From JACCZX01 sp963807155 (lineage in GTDB: Bacteria; Pseudomonadota; Gammaproteobacteria; Burkholderiales; Burkholderiaceae_F), in the NCBI GenBank assembly GCA_963807155.1, contig CAWEAZ010000031.1:62001-126000 (forward strand): a stretch of DNA of 64,000 nucleotides. The letters are read 5' to 3'. The position numbers and the translations under genes are program-made. Each line of letters opens with the position of its first letter. Position 1 is the stretch's first letter. Below are positions 9,443-18,085 of this stretch, in pieces. The notes beneath the pieces are model-generated. The model was given only the letters and a program-made list of their open reading frames with translations, did no database searches and was not told where the DNA came from.

Positions 9443-10299
9443 GTGCGGATGGGTCGCCTGCGTCGGATCAGTTGTTGCAGCAAGCGACGGCCTGGTGGTC
9501 GACTTCGATCATCGACATACATCCGGGTGAGATCGTTGTCCGCGGCTATCCGATTCAAGAACTGATCGGTGAGCTCAGCTTTCCGCAAATGGTGTGGCTG
9601 ATGCTCAGGGGCGAAGTACCGAGCCGCGAGCAGGCGAAATTGCTCGAGGCCGCATTGGTGGCCGCCGTGGACCACGGTCCACAGGCGCCATCCATCGCCA
9701 TTTCACGTATGGCGGTTACCTGCGGCCTGCCGATCAACGGTGCGATGGCGTCTGCGATCAATGCTCTCGACGATATTCACGGCGGTGCGGGTCAACAGTG
9801 CATGGAGCTCTATCAATCCATCGCTCAGCGCGCTGACGCGGGCGAGAGCGAAAAGGATGCTGTCGAACCCGAGTTGGACCGTTTCATCGCTGAGCGCGGA
9901 AAAATCGTCCCCGGGTTTGGTCATCGGTTTCACGGCGTCGATCCGAGAGCCGTGAAGCTCCTTGATCTCGTTCGCCGCGCGCAGGCGAGCGAGGTCGTAT
10001 CGGGCCGCTTTGCGCGCATTGGAACGCTGATCGAGCAATCGCTTAAGCGGCGCAAAGGGCGCGGCATTCCGATGAATATCGACGGCGCTACCGCGGTCAT
10101 TTACTCGGAATTGGGTTTTGCAGCGCCGCTGGGTCGCGGCTTGTTTGTACTTTCGCGCTCGGTGGGCATCCTGGCCCACGCGTGGGAGCAGACGCAGCAG
10201 GGCGGGCGGATCAAAGGTCCGATGCCGCCCAAGATTCCCTTTCAATACACCGGACCGCCTGTGCGGCGATTCGAACCCAAGCAGACGGAGACCTCATGA
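9439..10299 (+). CDS. Citryl-CoA lyase-like protein, citrate synthase fold
   Basis: 286 aa, about two thirds the length of citrate synthase but normal for stand-alone citryl-CoA lyase-type proteins. The three catalytic residues of the citrate synthase family can be aligned by motif: H114 in DDIHGGAG, H162 in PGFGHRFH, and D215 in MNIDGATA. It therefore should catalyse a Claisen-type condensation or, in this catabolic setting, cleavage of a 3-hydroxyacyl-CoA to acetyl-CoA and a 2-oxo acid. It overlaps the CoA-transferase upstream and the TPP enzyme downstream, each by ATGA, so three enzymes are translationally linked. The real substrate (citryl-, citramalyl- or another hydroxyacyl-CoA) is not known. 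Confidence 0.8.
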   Translation: MSADGSPASDQLLQQATAWWSTSIIDIHPGEIVVRGYPIQELIGELSFPQMVWLMLRGEVPSREQAKLLEAALVAAVDHGPQAPSIAISRMAVTCGLPINGAMASAINALDDIHGGAGQQCMELYQSIAQRADAGESEKDAVEPELDRFIAERGKIVPGFGHRFHGVDPRAVKLLDLVRRAQASEVVSGRFARIGTLIEQSLKRRKGRGIPMNIDGATAVIYSELGFAAPLGRGLFVLSRSVGILAHAWEQTQQGGRIKGPMPPKIPFQYTGPPVRRFEPKQTETS

Positions 10300-12110
10300 A
10301 CCAAGAGCTGAAAGAACGCAGCCCCGCGGTGAAGCCGGCAGCGACACCAACGACCGATCTGATTTCGCACCAGCTGGTGAAGTACCTCGAAGACCGCGGT
10401 GTCGAATACATCTTCGGCCTGTGTGGTCACACCAATATCGCGGTACTCGCGGCATTGGCCAATAGCAGCGTCAAGTTCATCAATACGCGGCACGAACAGG
10501 TCGCAGCCCACATGGCCGATGGCTATGCACGCGCCAAGCGCACGACCGCCGTTGTGCTCTCGCACCTCGGACCTGGCCTGACGAACGCATCGACCGGTGT
10601 TGCGAATGCCGCGTTGGATTCGATCCCGATGGTCGTTATCGCTGGTGATGTGCCCAGCCACTACTACGGCAAGCATCCGCACCAAGAGGTCAATCTGCAC
10701 GCGGATGCGGCGCAGTACGAGATATACAAGCCCTTCGTTAAGCGGGCGTGGCGAGTCGAGCGTCCTGACCTGTTTCCAGAAATACTCGAAAAGGCATTTC
10801 AGCTGGCCGAGAGCGGCAGACCCGGTCCTGTACTTGTCTCGGTGCCGATGGACATCTTCTCGATGCGAGTCGATGTCGCACTTTTCGAGCGGTTAAGAAA
10901 CAACACCAAGAAGCTGCATAAGCCGTCGATTGACGAAGAGGTCGCTGAGAAAATTGTGCGGACCCTTGCGGACGCGAAAACTCCGGTCGTGTATGCGGGC
11001 GGAGGCGTCATCCTGGCCGACGCTGCGAATGAACTGAAGGAATTCGTGTCTCACCTTGCGCTGCCGGTCGCGCACAGCCTGATGGGCAAGGGTGTGATCC
11101 CTGATGATCACCCGTTGGTCCTTGGAATGACGGGCTTCTGGGGGACGAAATTCATCAATGAAAAGTGTCGCGGCGCCGATTACATCTTTGCGGTCGGTAC
11201 CCGCTTCGCAGAGGCAGATTGCAGCTCGTGGGAGGACGAGTACACGTTCAACATGCCTCCTACGCGGCTGATTCATATTGACATCGACTCGAATGAGATC
11301 GGACGCAACTATCCGGTCGAGATCGGTGTAGTCACGGACCTGAAGCAGGCCCTGACCGTCCTGCTGAGAGTGGCCAAACGACTCTATCCGGCCGGTCGCA
11401 AGAATGAAAAGCTGGTCAACGAGATCGCGGCTTATCGAAAAGGATTTCGTCAGGCCAACGAAGACTTCGTTCACAGCACGGCCTATCCGATGCGACCCGA
11501 ACGGATCCTCGCTGCAGTCCGCGAGGTTCTGCCGCGCGATGCGCTAATTACTACCGACGTGGGTTGGAACAAGAATGGCGTCGGTCAGCAGTTTCCGGTG
11601 TACACGCCCGGCAGCATTCTCACTCCGGGTGGCTTCGCGACCATGGGTTTCGGTGCGCCGGCTGCGTTGGGCGCGAAACTCGCGTGCCCCGACAAGGTAG
11701 TGGTCGCGCTCGTGGGCGACGGCGGCTTTGGTCAAAATCCCGCGATGTTGGCTACCGCTTTCGAGGAAGACATTGCAGTCGTTTGGATCGTGATGAACAA
11801 CTGCGCGTACGGAACTATCGCTGGTCTGGAGATGGCCCACTACGGAACGGCGTTCGGTTGCGTGTTTCGCAAGAACGGTAAACCGTACTCGCCCGACTTT
11901 GCCGCAATCGCGCGCGCGTATGGCGTTGAAGGCGTGCAGATCAAATCGGCTGAGGAATTCAAGCCGGCTCTGGAGGGCGCGATCAAGGCACGGCGTCCGT
12001 TCGTGATCGACGTGGCAATGATGAATGAACCCGTTCCGACCGGCGGACATTGGAACATCAACGAGATCTATTCGCCCGATCGCAAGGTCGATCATGTCGC
12101 GGTTCCGTAG
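10296..12110 (+). CDS. Thiamine pyrophosphate-dependent enzyme (acetolactate synthase/decarboxylase family)
   Basis: 604 aa from ATG 10296. It has the three-domain TPP enzyme layout: a PYR domain with catalytic Glu67 in NTRHEQ; a central domain with YAGGGV; and a PP domain with the thiamine-binding motif G474-D475-G476 and N501/N502 about 26 residues later (MNNCAYG). The family includes acetolactate synthase, oxalyl-CoA, benzoylformate and phosphonopyruvate decarboxylases, which family knowledge cannot separate by eye. The ATGA overlap with the lyase gene argues that it acts on that enzyme's product, a 2-oxo acid, giving an aldehyde for the cluster's aldehyde dehydrogenase. No ilvN-type regulatory subunit is adjacent, against a biosynthetic role. 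Confidence 0.88.
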   Translation: MNQELKERSPAVKPAATPTTDLISHQLVKYLEDRGVEYIFGLCGHTNIAVLAALANSSVKFINTRHEQVAAHMADGYARAKRTTAVVLSHLGPGLTNASTGVANAALDSIPMVVIAGDVPSHYYGKHPHQEVNLHADAAQYEIYKPFVKRAWRVERPDLFPEILEKAFQLAESGRPGPVLVSVPMDIFSMRVDVALFERLRNNTKKLHKPSIDEEVAEKIVRTLADAKTPVVYAGGGVILADAANELKEFVSHLALPVAHSLMGKGVIPDDHPLVLGMTGFWGTKFINEKCRGADYIFAVGTRFAEADCSSWEDEYTFNMPPTRLIHIDIDSNEIGRNYPVEIGVVTDLKQALTVLLRVAKRLYPAGRKNEKLVNEIAAYRKGFRQANEDFVHSTAYPMRPERILAAVREVLPRDALITTDVGWNKNGVGQQFPVYTPGSILTPGGFATMGFGAPAALGAKLACPDKVVVALVGDGGFGQNPAMLATAFEEDIAVVWIVMNNCAYGTIAGLEMAHYGTAFGCVFRKNGKPYSPDFAAIARAYGVEGVQIKSAEEFKPALEGAIKARRPFVIDVAMMNEPVPTGGHWNINEIYSPDRKVDHVAVP

Positions 12111-12140
12111 GCGTTCTATGCAAGAGAACGCCGTTTTGTT
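12110..12140 (+). terminator. Stem-loop terminator between TPP gene and TRAP genes
   Basis: Perfect 8-bp stem (GGCGTTCT at 12110-12117 pairing with AGAACGCC at 12125-12132), 7-base loop, followed by GTTTTGTT. It begins in the last base of the TPP enzyme stop codon. The T tract is interrupted by G, so termination may be partial, giving different levels of enzyme and transporter mRNA. Confidence 0.65.
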
Positions 12141-12254
12141 ATATTGATTGAAGCAGGGTACGGAGCACTGGGGCGATTGTTTAAGGCGATGCCAGCGCGA
12201 TTCGATTTTTCGATAACAGCTCGACGGTCCGCGGGCCGGCTTCACGAGCGCTAA

Positions 12255-12259
12255 AGGAG
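12255..12259 (+). promoter_or_regulatory. Ribosome-binding site deciding the dctP start
   Basis: AGGAG lies 6 bases before ATG 12266 but directly abuts an upstream in-frame ATG at 12260. The spacing favours 12266, which also gives a cleaner signal peptide beginning MKRRATQ. Confidence 0.7.
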
Positions 12260-12265
12260 ATGGAT

Positions 12266-13282
12266 ATGAAGAGGCGTGCAACCCAACTGGCGTTGCTAAT
12301 GATCGCTGGACTTATCAGTGGTGTTGCACCAGCTAGTGCACAGAATATTCAGGAGCGAACGATTCGCTTCGGACACCTGAACAACCCGGATCATCCAGTC
12401 AGCATGGGGGTAAAAAAATTCGCCGAGCTGGTGGCAGCAAAGAGCGGCGGCAAGATCACAGTCAAAGAGTTTCCCTCGATGCAGCTCGGCAGTGAAATGC
12501 AGCAGCAGTCGGCGCTACAAGGCGGTATCCAGGAAATGTCAGCACCGGCGCCGACCTCTCTGGCTGGACTCGTCAAGGAGTTTGGGCTTCTGGACTTCCC
12601 ATTCATCGTGAGCAGCTTTTCGCAGGCCGATGCATTGATCGATGGACCCGTAGGAAAGATGCTGTTGGCCAAGCTGCCGGAAAAGGGCTTGGTTGGACTG
12701 ACGTTCTGGGATCTCGGTTTCCGCAACGTTACGAACAGCAAGCACCCTGTTACCAAAGCAGAGGACCTTGCGGGCTTGAAACTTCGCGTGATCCCGAACC
12801 CGGTTTTCTTGGAGACGTTTCGGACCTTCAAGGCGAATCCGATCCCGATGCCTTTCTCTGAACTGTATCCGGCGCTAGAAACGAAAGCCGTCGACGGGCA
12901 GGAAAATCCGTACTCCGTCATCCTCTCAAACAAGTTCTTCGAGGTTCAAAAATTCCTCAGCGCCACCAATCACGTGTATGCAACGAACATCATCCTCGTC
13001 AGCAAGCGATTTTGGGACAAGCTGTCGCCGACGGAGCAGAAGATCCTTCAGGATGCAGCCGTCGAAGCGCAGAGTTACCAGCGCACTGTGAGTCGCGCCG
13101 CGGCGCAAAAGTCGCTGGCCGATCTAAAAGCCAAGGGAATGCAAATCAACGAACTGGCTCCAGCAGAGGTCGCGCGTATGCGGCAGATGGTGCTACCGGT
13201 CTACGACAAGTTCACCGCCGAGTACGACCCTGCAATGGTCAAGACGTTTAAATCGGAGCTGGCCCGCGTCCAGAAGCAATAG
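12266..13282 (+). CDS. TRAP transporter substrate-binding protein (DctP family)
   Basis: 338 aa from ATG 12266. A Sec signal peptide ends at ASA-Q near residue 26, followed by the DctP fold (IRFGHLNNPDHPVSMGVKKFAE). The ligand-binding arginine region is seen in LKLRVIPNPV, and the SELYPALETKAVDGQENP motif is characteristic of TRAP receptors, where it lines the carboxylate site. It captures an organic acid in the periplasm and hands it to the DctQM permease encoded downstream. It lies after the TPP enzyme gene, separated by a stem-loop, so it most likely imports the acid that the upstream enzymes degrade. Confidence 0.93.
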   Translation: MKRRATQLALLMIAGLISGVAPASAQNIQERTIRFGHLNNPDHPVSMGVKKFAELVAAKSGGKITVKEFPSMQLGSEMQQQSALQGGIQEMSAPAPTSLAGLVKEFGLLDFPFIVSSFSQADALIDGPVGKMLLAKLPEKGLVGLTFWDLGFRNVTNSKHPVTKAEDLAGLKLRVIPNPVFLETFRTFKANPIPMPFSELYPALETKAVDGQENPYSVILSNKFFEVQKFLSATNHVYATNIILVSKRFWDKLSPTEQKILQDAAVEAQSYQRTVSRAAAQKSLADLKAKGMQINELAPAEVARMRQMVLPVYDKFTAEYDPAMVKTFKSELARVQKQ

Positions 13283-13310
13283 ACATCTACTGATCTAAAC
13301 GAACGCGCCG

Positions 13311-13332
13311 GCGTTGCTTGGGCTCGCAACGC
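13311..13332 (+). other. Intercistronic stem-loop between dctP and dctQ
   Basis: GCGTTGC (13311-13317) and GCAACGC (13326-13332) form a perfect 7-bp stem with an 8-base loop in the 130-base gap after the receptor gene. No T tract follows, so it is better read as an mRNA-stabilising or partial-stop element that keeps the receptor more abundant than the permease. The rest of the gap shows nothing recognisable. Confidence 0.4.
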
Positions 13333-13412
13333 TCGCGTGCATCCTTGCGGTGGCCGCTCGATTGATGGTCTATTTCCATTGATCCGCGGCCACTAGTTAC
13401 GTCGGGGGATCG

Positions 13413-13997
13413 ATGGGCAAGATCGTCGAAGGCTACTTTCATTTGCTGAAGTTCCTCATCGTGCTTTGCCTTGCACTGATGGTGATTCTGGTGTTCGGCA
13501 ATGTGGTGCTGCGCTACGGTTTCAATACCGGAATCACCATATCGGAAGAGCTTTCGCGCTGGTTCTTCGTGTATGTGACATTCCTCGGAGCCATCGTCGC
13601 CATGCGTGAGCATGCGCACCTGGGCGTCGACAGCCTTGTGCGGCGTTTGTCGCCGAACGGCAAAAAGATCTGCTTCATTGTCAGTCAGCTGCTGATGTTG
13701 TTCGCGACGTGGCTATTTCTGCAAGGCAGCTGGCTACAGACAAACATCAATTTGCACAACTCCGCCCCAGTGTCCGGTTTACCGGTGGGAATTGTCTACG
13801 CCGCGGGGATCATTTTTAGCGTTTCCGTCCTGTTCATCTTGCTCGGCGATCTGTATCGCGTCGTTTCCGGTAAGGCAAGCGAGCAGGACCTGGTGATGGT
13901 CAAGGAATCTGAGGAGCAGGAACAGCTTGAAGAGCTTCAGAAGGAGCTAGCTCGACACAATCGCGACGAACGCGAGGTGCCGCCGAAGAGCGGCTAG
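13413..13997 (+). CDS. TRAP transporter small permease (DctQ family)
   Basis: 194 aa with four predicted membrane helices (about residues 12-32, 48-68, 86-106 and 128-148), the normal DctQ topology. A charged C-terminal tail rich in Glu/Gln (about 40 residues) is longer than usual. Conserved features include VLRYGFN near residue 29 and EELSRWFFVY, typical of the family. DctQ pairs with the large subunit DctM, whose gene starts 9 bases downstream. GGGGG-rich sequence precedes ATG 13413. Confidence 0.9.
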   Translation: MGKIVEGYFHLLKFLIVLCLALMVILVFGNVVLRYGFNTGITISEELSRWFFVYVTFLGAIVAMREHAHLGVDSLVRRLSPNGKKICFIVSQLLMLFATWLFLQGSWLQTNINLHNSAPVSGLPVGIVYAAGIIFSVSVLFILLGDLYRVVSGKASEQDLVMVKESEEQEQLEELQKELARHNRDEREVPPKSG

Positions 13998-14006
13998 AGA
14001 TTCAGT

Positions 14007-15293
14007 ATGACCATCGCGGTATTTCTGCTGTCATTGCTTGGCGCCATGGCGCTGGGCATGCCGATCGCCTACGCGTTGATTGTGTGCGGCATCGCCATGA
14101 TGGTGCACATGGACATTTTCGATTCGCAGATCATCGCGCAAAACATCATCAACGGCGCCGACAGTTTTCCGCTGATGGCCGTGCCGTTTTTTCTGTTGGC
14201 GGGCGAGATCATGAATGTCGGAGGTCTATCGAAGCGCATCGTCGACATGTGCCTCGCGCTCGTCGGACACATCAAAGGGGGATTGGGTTACGTCACGATT
14301 GTGGCCGGCGTGATCCTATCGGCCCTTTCCGGATCTGCAGTCGCAGATGCTGCCGCGCTCTCCGCATTGCTCGTGCCGATGATGGTCGCAGCGGGACATG
14401 ACAAGAAAAAGGCGGCCGGCCTGGTGGCCGCCACCGGGATCATCGGCCCAGTTATTCCGCCCAGCATCGCGTTCGTCATCTTCGGTGTGGCGGCAAACCT
14501 GTCGATCACGAAACTTTTCCTGGCAGGCATCATGCCGGGCATCTATATCGCGGTTGGTTTGTGGTTTGCGTGGTGGTGGGAGGTCCGAAAGGAGGACATC
14601 GTCCCACCCGTGCGGAAGACTCCGAAGGAACTCGGGCGTGCGGTGCTAGATGCCTTCTGGGCGCTGGTACTACCTTTCATCATCATCTTTGGGCTTCGCT
14701 TCGGCGTGTTCACTCCGACCGAAGCCGCGGTCGTAGCGGCGGTCTACGCAATGATCGTGGCGGTTTTTATCTATCGCGAACTTACCTTGAAGCAGCTTTA
14801 CGCGGTGTTCGTCACGTCTGCGAAGACCACGAGCGTGGTGATGTTCCTGGTGGCGGCGGCGCTTGTATCCGCGTGGCTGATCACGGTGGCTGACATGCCG
14901 TCAAAAGTGGTGGCGCTGCTGCAGCCATTTCTCGACAACAAGATACTGCTGATGTTCGCGATCATGATCTTGGTTGTGATCGTCGGAACCGCGTTGGATA
15001 TGACGCCGACGATATTGATCTTGACGCCGATACTGATGCCACTCGTCAACGCTGCCGGCATCGATCCAATTTACTTTGGCGTGTTGTTCGTCATCAACAA
15101 CTCGATCGGGTTGATAACGCCGCCAGTGGGAGTTGTCCTGAACGTTGTGGCCGGCGTGACAAGAACGAGCATGGAAGATGTGATGAAGGGCGTTTGGCCG
15201 TTCCTGCTCGCTGAGCTTTTTGTGCTTCTGCTGTTAATCCTTTTTCCACCGCTCGTGACCGTCCCAGCTCGATGGCTGATCGGCTCACCCTGA
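14007..15293 (+). CDS. TRAP transporter large permease (DctM family)
   Basis: 428 aa, about twelve hydrophobic segments, typical DctM length. Family signatures include PLMAVPFFLLAGEIMNVGG near residue 52, GSAVADAAALSALLVPMM and GIIGPVIPPSIAFV. It is the sodium-driven transport channel of the TRAP system. It ends the IclR-controlled cluster: the next gene lies 9 bases away on the opposite strand, so this is the end of the transcription unit. Confidence 0.94.
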   Translation: MTIAVFLLSLLGAMALGMPIAYALIVCGIAMMVHMDIFDSQIIAQNIINGADSFPLMAVPFFLLAGEIMNVGGLSKRIVDMCLALVGHIKGGLGYVTIVAGVILSALSGSAVADAAALSALLVPMMVAAGHDKKKAAGLVAATGIIGPVIPPSIAFVIFGVAANLSITKLFLAGIMPGIYIAVGLWFAWWWEVRKEDIVPPVRKTPKELGRAVLDAFWALVLPFIIIFGLRFGVFTPTEAAVVAAVYAMIVAVFIYRELTLKQLYAVFVTSAKTTSVVMFLVAAALVSAWLITVADMPSKVVALLQPFLDNKILLMFAIMILVVIVGTALDMTPTILILTPILMPLVNAAGIDPIYFGVLFVINNSIGLITPPVGVVLNVVAGVTRTSMEDVMKGVWPFLLAELFVLLLLILFPPLVTVPARWLIGSP

Positions 15294-15302
15294 GGTTTCC
15301 GA

Positions 15303-15804
15303 CTAGCGCCGGCTTAGGGCTCCGGTCGGCGTACGAGCGGCGCTGAGCTCCTCCATGGGCTGCGTCCGGGAGGGTGGCCTTGGTTTGGCAATCGGATGTT
15401 CCGGACGCGGCTTCACGTGACCCACATTGCGACCATGCAATGGTCGCCCGTACCCGTAGGCCGGTACATATACATCGGTGTAAATGACCTCCGGCTGGGC
15501 GTATTCGCGCGCCAGTTCGCGGGCACGTAGTTCCTCGACTTCGCGTTCGAGGCGCTGCAAACGCAGCTGATCTTCGCGTTCGCGCAACCGGTCTTTTTCC
15601 TCCTTCGACATGCCCGGTACAACGCTGACGGTGCCCGAATCCATTCCGACCAGACGCGCGTTCTTCGTGCGCGCGGGAGGCGTGTTGCCGTAATGCACCG
15701 AGCCGTCGGCCTCGACCCACTTGTAGATCTCGGACCTTGCCGCCTCCGGAGCGACAACAAGCGTGACTGCGAAGAGGGCGATCGAAACCGGGCGTGCGAT
15801 TCAT
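15303..15804 (-). CDS. DUF4124-like periplasmic protein; signal peptide probably broken by +1
   Basis: The continuous frame reads SEIYKWVEADGSVHYGNTPP, the DUF4124 pattern (YKWVDxxGxVxYxDxPP), followed by a charged coiled-coil-like stretch (KEEKDRLREREDQLRLQR) and a Pro/Arg-rich tail. In that frame no ATG, GTG or TTG exists before the motif itself, only 35 codons upstream TGA. However, ATG 15804-15802 followed by removal of one base (complement of T15795) reads MNRRPVSIALFAVTLVV, a good signal peptide joining the motif in frame. I therefore call a 166-aa secreted protein with a one-base insertion; if that is wrong the gene starts inside the domain. The function of DUF4124 proteins is unknown. 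Confidence 0.6.
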
Positions 15805-15838
15805 GGCCGAGCCACGATGCCCCGGATGACGCAGGATG

Positions 15839-16987
15839 TCAATCGCGAACGACCCGAAGCGTTTTGCTACGACGTGATGGCGAAATCGCGATGACGAAGC
15901 ATGCAGCGACTAGTTCGCCGCGGTCGGTGTCTTCGTTGACGGGCGCTTGCTCGATCCACGTCTTCAGAAATGTGTACGCGACCGCGAGCACGACAGGGCC
16001 GACGAAAATGCCAAGCAGGCCGAACGCGAGGAAGCCACCGATCACGCCGACGAAAATCAGCAACAGCGGGAGATCGGCGCTGCGGCTCACCAGGATTGGA
16101 CGCAGCACGGTGTCGAGCATGCTGGCCACGAAAGACCAAATCGCCAGGAATATTCCCCATCCGAGATCGCCGTTCCAGAACACCCAGATGACGGCAGGAA
16201 TCAAAAGCACCAGCATGCCGATCTGCGCAATGCAGAGCACGAGCAAGACGGCGGTCAGGATGCCTGCGAACGGAACTCCGGCAACCGCCAAACCGATTCC
16301 GCCCAGCGCCGCTTGAATGATCGCGGTCAATCCGACACCTAAAGCGACACCGCGGATCGCATTGGCGGCCAACGTGATCAGGGACTCGCCTTGCTTGCCG
16401 CCAAGCCGGTACCCGAACCGCAACAAGGTGGCCGCATATTTCTCGCCGTTCAGGTACATGAACGCGGCGAAGACCGGAATGAGCACCAACTGCGCGATCA
16501 GATACCCGGCAGCTCCGATCTCGGCAAACAGCCAGGCGGTCAGTCCGCTCGCATAGGGACCAAGCTGCGTCAGAAACGCCTCCACTCCCGCGGCGCGCGC
16601 TTTCAACCAGGTAGCTGATAGTTCCGGGCCGATCAGTGGAAGTTGCGTCACCCATTGCGGCAGCGGTGGTATCGCCATATTCGTGATCGAACGTATCTGG
16701 TCAGCGATGTCGTCGGCATGTGCGACCACCGCGCCTACACCAAGTGTCAGTGGAATGACGAACACCAACACCAGCATCAAGATCATCGAAGCGGCCGCGA
16801 GGCTGCGCTTGTTCAACAGGCGCCGCTGCATTCGAATCAGCAACGGCCACGTCACGACGACGATCGTCGTCGCCCAGATTGCCGCGGCAAAGAACGGCCG
16901 CACGATCCAGAGTGCAGCAGCGATCAACACCCCGATGCAAAGCACGCCAAGCAGTGTTCGGGTCAGGTCACGCGGACGTTCAGTCAT
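15839..16987 (-). CDS. AI-2E family (PerM/UPF0118) membrane transporter
   Basis: 382 aa with about eight hydrophobic segments and the family layout: two or three N-terminal helices, a long hydrophilic loop (about 75-150), then a C-terminal helix bundle with GFLAFGLLGIFVGPVVLAVAYTF. Members export small molecules or ions; the autoinducer-2 assignment is for TqsA only and should not be assumed. The last ~25 residues (after APVNEDT) are Arg/Ser-rich and unlike a membrane protein tail; removing one base there would end the protein at a TAG at 15910-15912, so this end may be another frame slip. It is not proven. Confidence 0.85.
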   Translation of the reverse strand: MTERPRDLTRTLLGVLCIGVLIAAALWIVRPFFAAAIWATTIVVVTWPLLIRMQRRLLNKRSLAAASMILMLVLVFVIPLTLGVGAVVAHADDIADQIRSITNMAIPPLPQWVTQLPLIGPELSATWLKARAAGVEAFLTQLGPYASGLTAWLFAEIGAAGYLIAQLVLIPVFAAFMYLNGEKYAATLLRFGYRLGGKQGESLITLAANAIRGVALGVGLTAIIQAALGGIGLAVAGVPFAGILTAVLLVLCIAQIGMLVLLIPAVIWVFWNGDLGWGIFLAIWSFVASMLDTVLRPILVSRSADLPLLLIFVGVIGGFLAFGLLGIFVGPVVLAVAYTFLKTWIEQAPVNEDTDRGELVAACFVIAISPSRRSKTLRVVRD

Positions 16988-17004
16988 GGGCGTGCCCGCA
17001 ACGC

Positions 17005-18045
17005 TCAGATATGGTCTTGTACAGCGCGGGCCTTGAACTCGGGCAAGTCGAACGCCTCGGCTATGAGCTCGTAAGACCGGACACGCGCGGCGAGGTCCGA
17101 TGCGTGAGTTGCGATCATCACTTCGTCGGCTTCCGTTCGCGCGACGACGTCCTCAATGCGGGCGCGGACCTGTTCGTGCGTGCCTACGATCTGCAGCCTC
17201 TTGTAAGAAGCGGCAAGCGCCTGTTCCTCCGGCGTGAAGACGTGCGACATCGCTTCCTCGGGGCTCGGCATGCGGCCTGGACGTCCCATCCTAAGTTGGA
17301 CAAACGACAGAACCGCCGACGAGGCCATGCGCTGAGCCGCTGCCTCGGTGTCAGCACAGAACACCGAGAGCGCGAGGATCGCATGCGGCTTGTCGAGCAC
17401 ACCGTTGGCGGAAAATTCAGTGCGGTAGGCGCGCATCGCAGGCTCGGGCGGGTCCGGACTGAAGTGTCCCGCGAAAGCGAACGCGACACCCATCTGTGCG
17501 GCTAGCTTCGCGCCATAGTCGCTCGAACCCAGGATGTATAGCGGCGGCAGCGGTCTGTCGTCGGGAATCGCACGGACGGCACGGAACGGATGATCGGGAG
17601 GAAACTCCCCATTGCCCCACGCAATGAGCTCGCTGAGCTGCTCGAGGAAGTCATCCGCACTAAGCGCAGCACGCGAGCGGCGTAATGCAAGTGCCGTCAG
17701 TCCATCGGTGCCCGGCGCGCGACCGATGCCGAGGTCGATTCGGCCGGGATGAATTGCCTCAAGGAGCTTGTACGACTCGGCGACTTTGAGCGGCGAGTGA
17801 TTGGGAAGCATGACGCCACCCGCGCCGAGTCGGATCCGCGTGGTCATGGTGCCGACGTGCGCGATCAAAATCTCAGGGCTTGTGCTCGCGATACCGGGCA
17901 TATTGTGGTGCTCGGCGTACCAGAGTCGCGTGTAGCCGAAACGATCGACGGCTTGCGCAAGCTCCGCGGCGTTGCGGAGCGCGGCAGTGCTTGTACCGCC
18001 GCGTACCAGAGGAACGAGGTCGAGCGCCGAGATGGAAAGAGCCAT
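17005..18045 (-). CDS. LLM-class flavin-dependent oxidoreductase
   Basis: 346 aa of the bacterial luciferase-like monooxygenase superfamily (MsnO8/YhbW-type subgroup). Seen are the N-terminal beta strand with SALDLVPLVRGG, the RLWYAEHHNMPGIASTSPEILIAHV segment typical of the group, and GAGGVMLPNHSPLKVAESYK with the phosphate/flavin loop. It uses reduced FMN and oxygen; the substrate is not predictable. It starts 41 bases from the divergent GNAT gene and its end lies close to the AI-2E gene on the same strand, with no functional link visible. Confidence 0.9.
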   Translation of the reverse strand: MALSISALDLVPLVRGGTSTAALRNAAELAQAVDRFGYTRLWYAEHHNMPGIASTSPEILIAHVGTMTTRIRLGAGGVMLPNHSPLKVAESYKLLEAIHPGRIDLGIGRAPGTDGLTALALRRSRAALSADDFLEQLSELIAWGNGEFPPDHPFRAVRAIPDDRPLPPLYILGSSDYGAKLAAQMGVAFAFAGHFSPDPPEPAMRAYRTEFSANGVLDKPHAILALSVFCADTEAAAQRMASSAVLSFVQLRMGRPGRMPSPEEAMSHVFTPEEQALAASYKRLQIVGTHEQVRARIEDVVARTEADEVMIATHASDLAARVRSYELIAEAFDLPEFKARAVQDHI

Positions 18046-18085
18046 AACGTAACAAGTCTAGACGGGCGGAGCTTTGATAATCCAC

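Noticed and set aside
15094..15804. 236-codon minus-strand frame starting at ATG 15804
   Set aside because: It shares the start of the DUF4124 gene but soon leaves the conserved frame, becomes Arg/Ser-rich and runs into the dctM 3' end; only the first few codons are considered real.
15839..15912. AI-2E permease C-terminal tail as a proven frame break
   Set aside because: Dropping one base would end the protein at a nearby TAG, in line with other sites, but the family C-terminus is not conserved enough to prove it.
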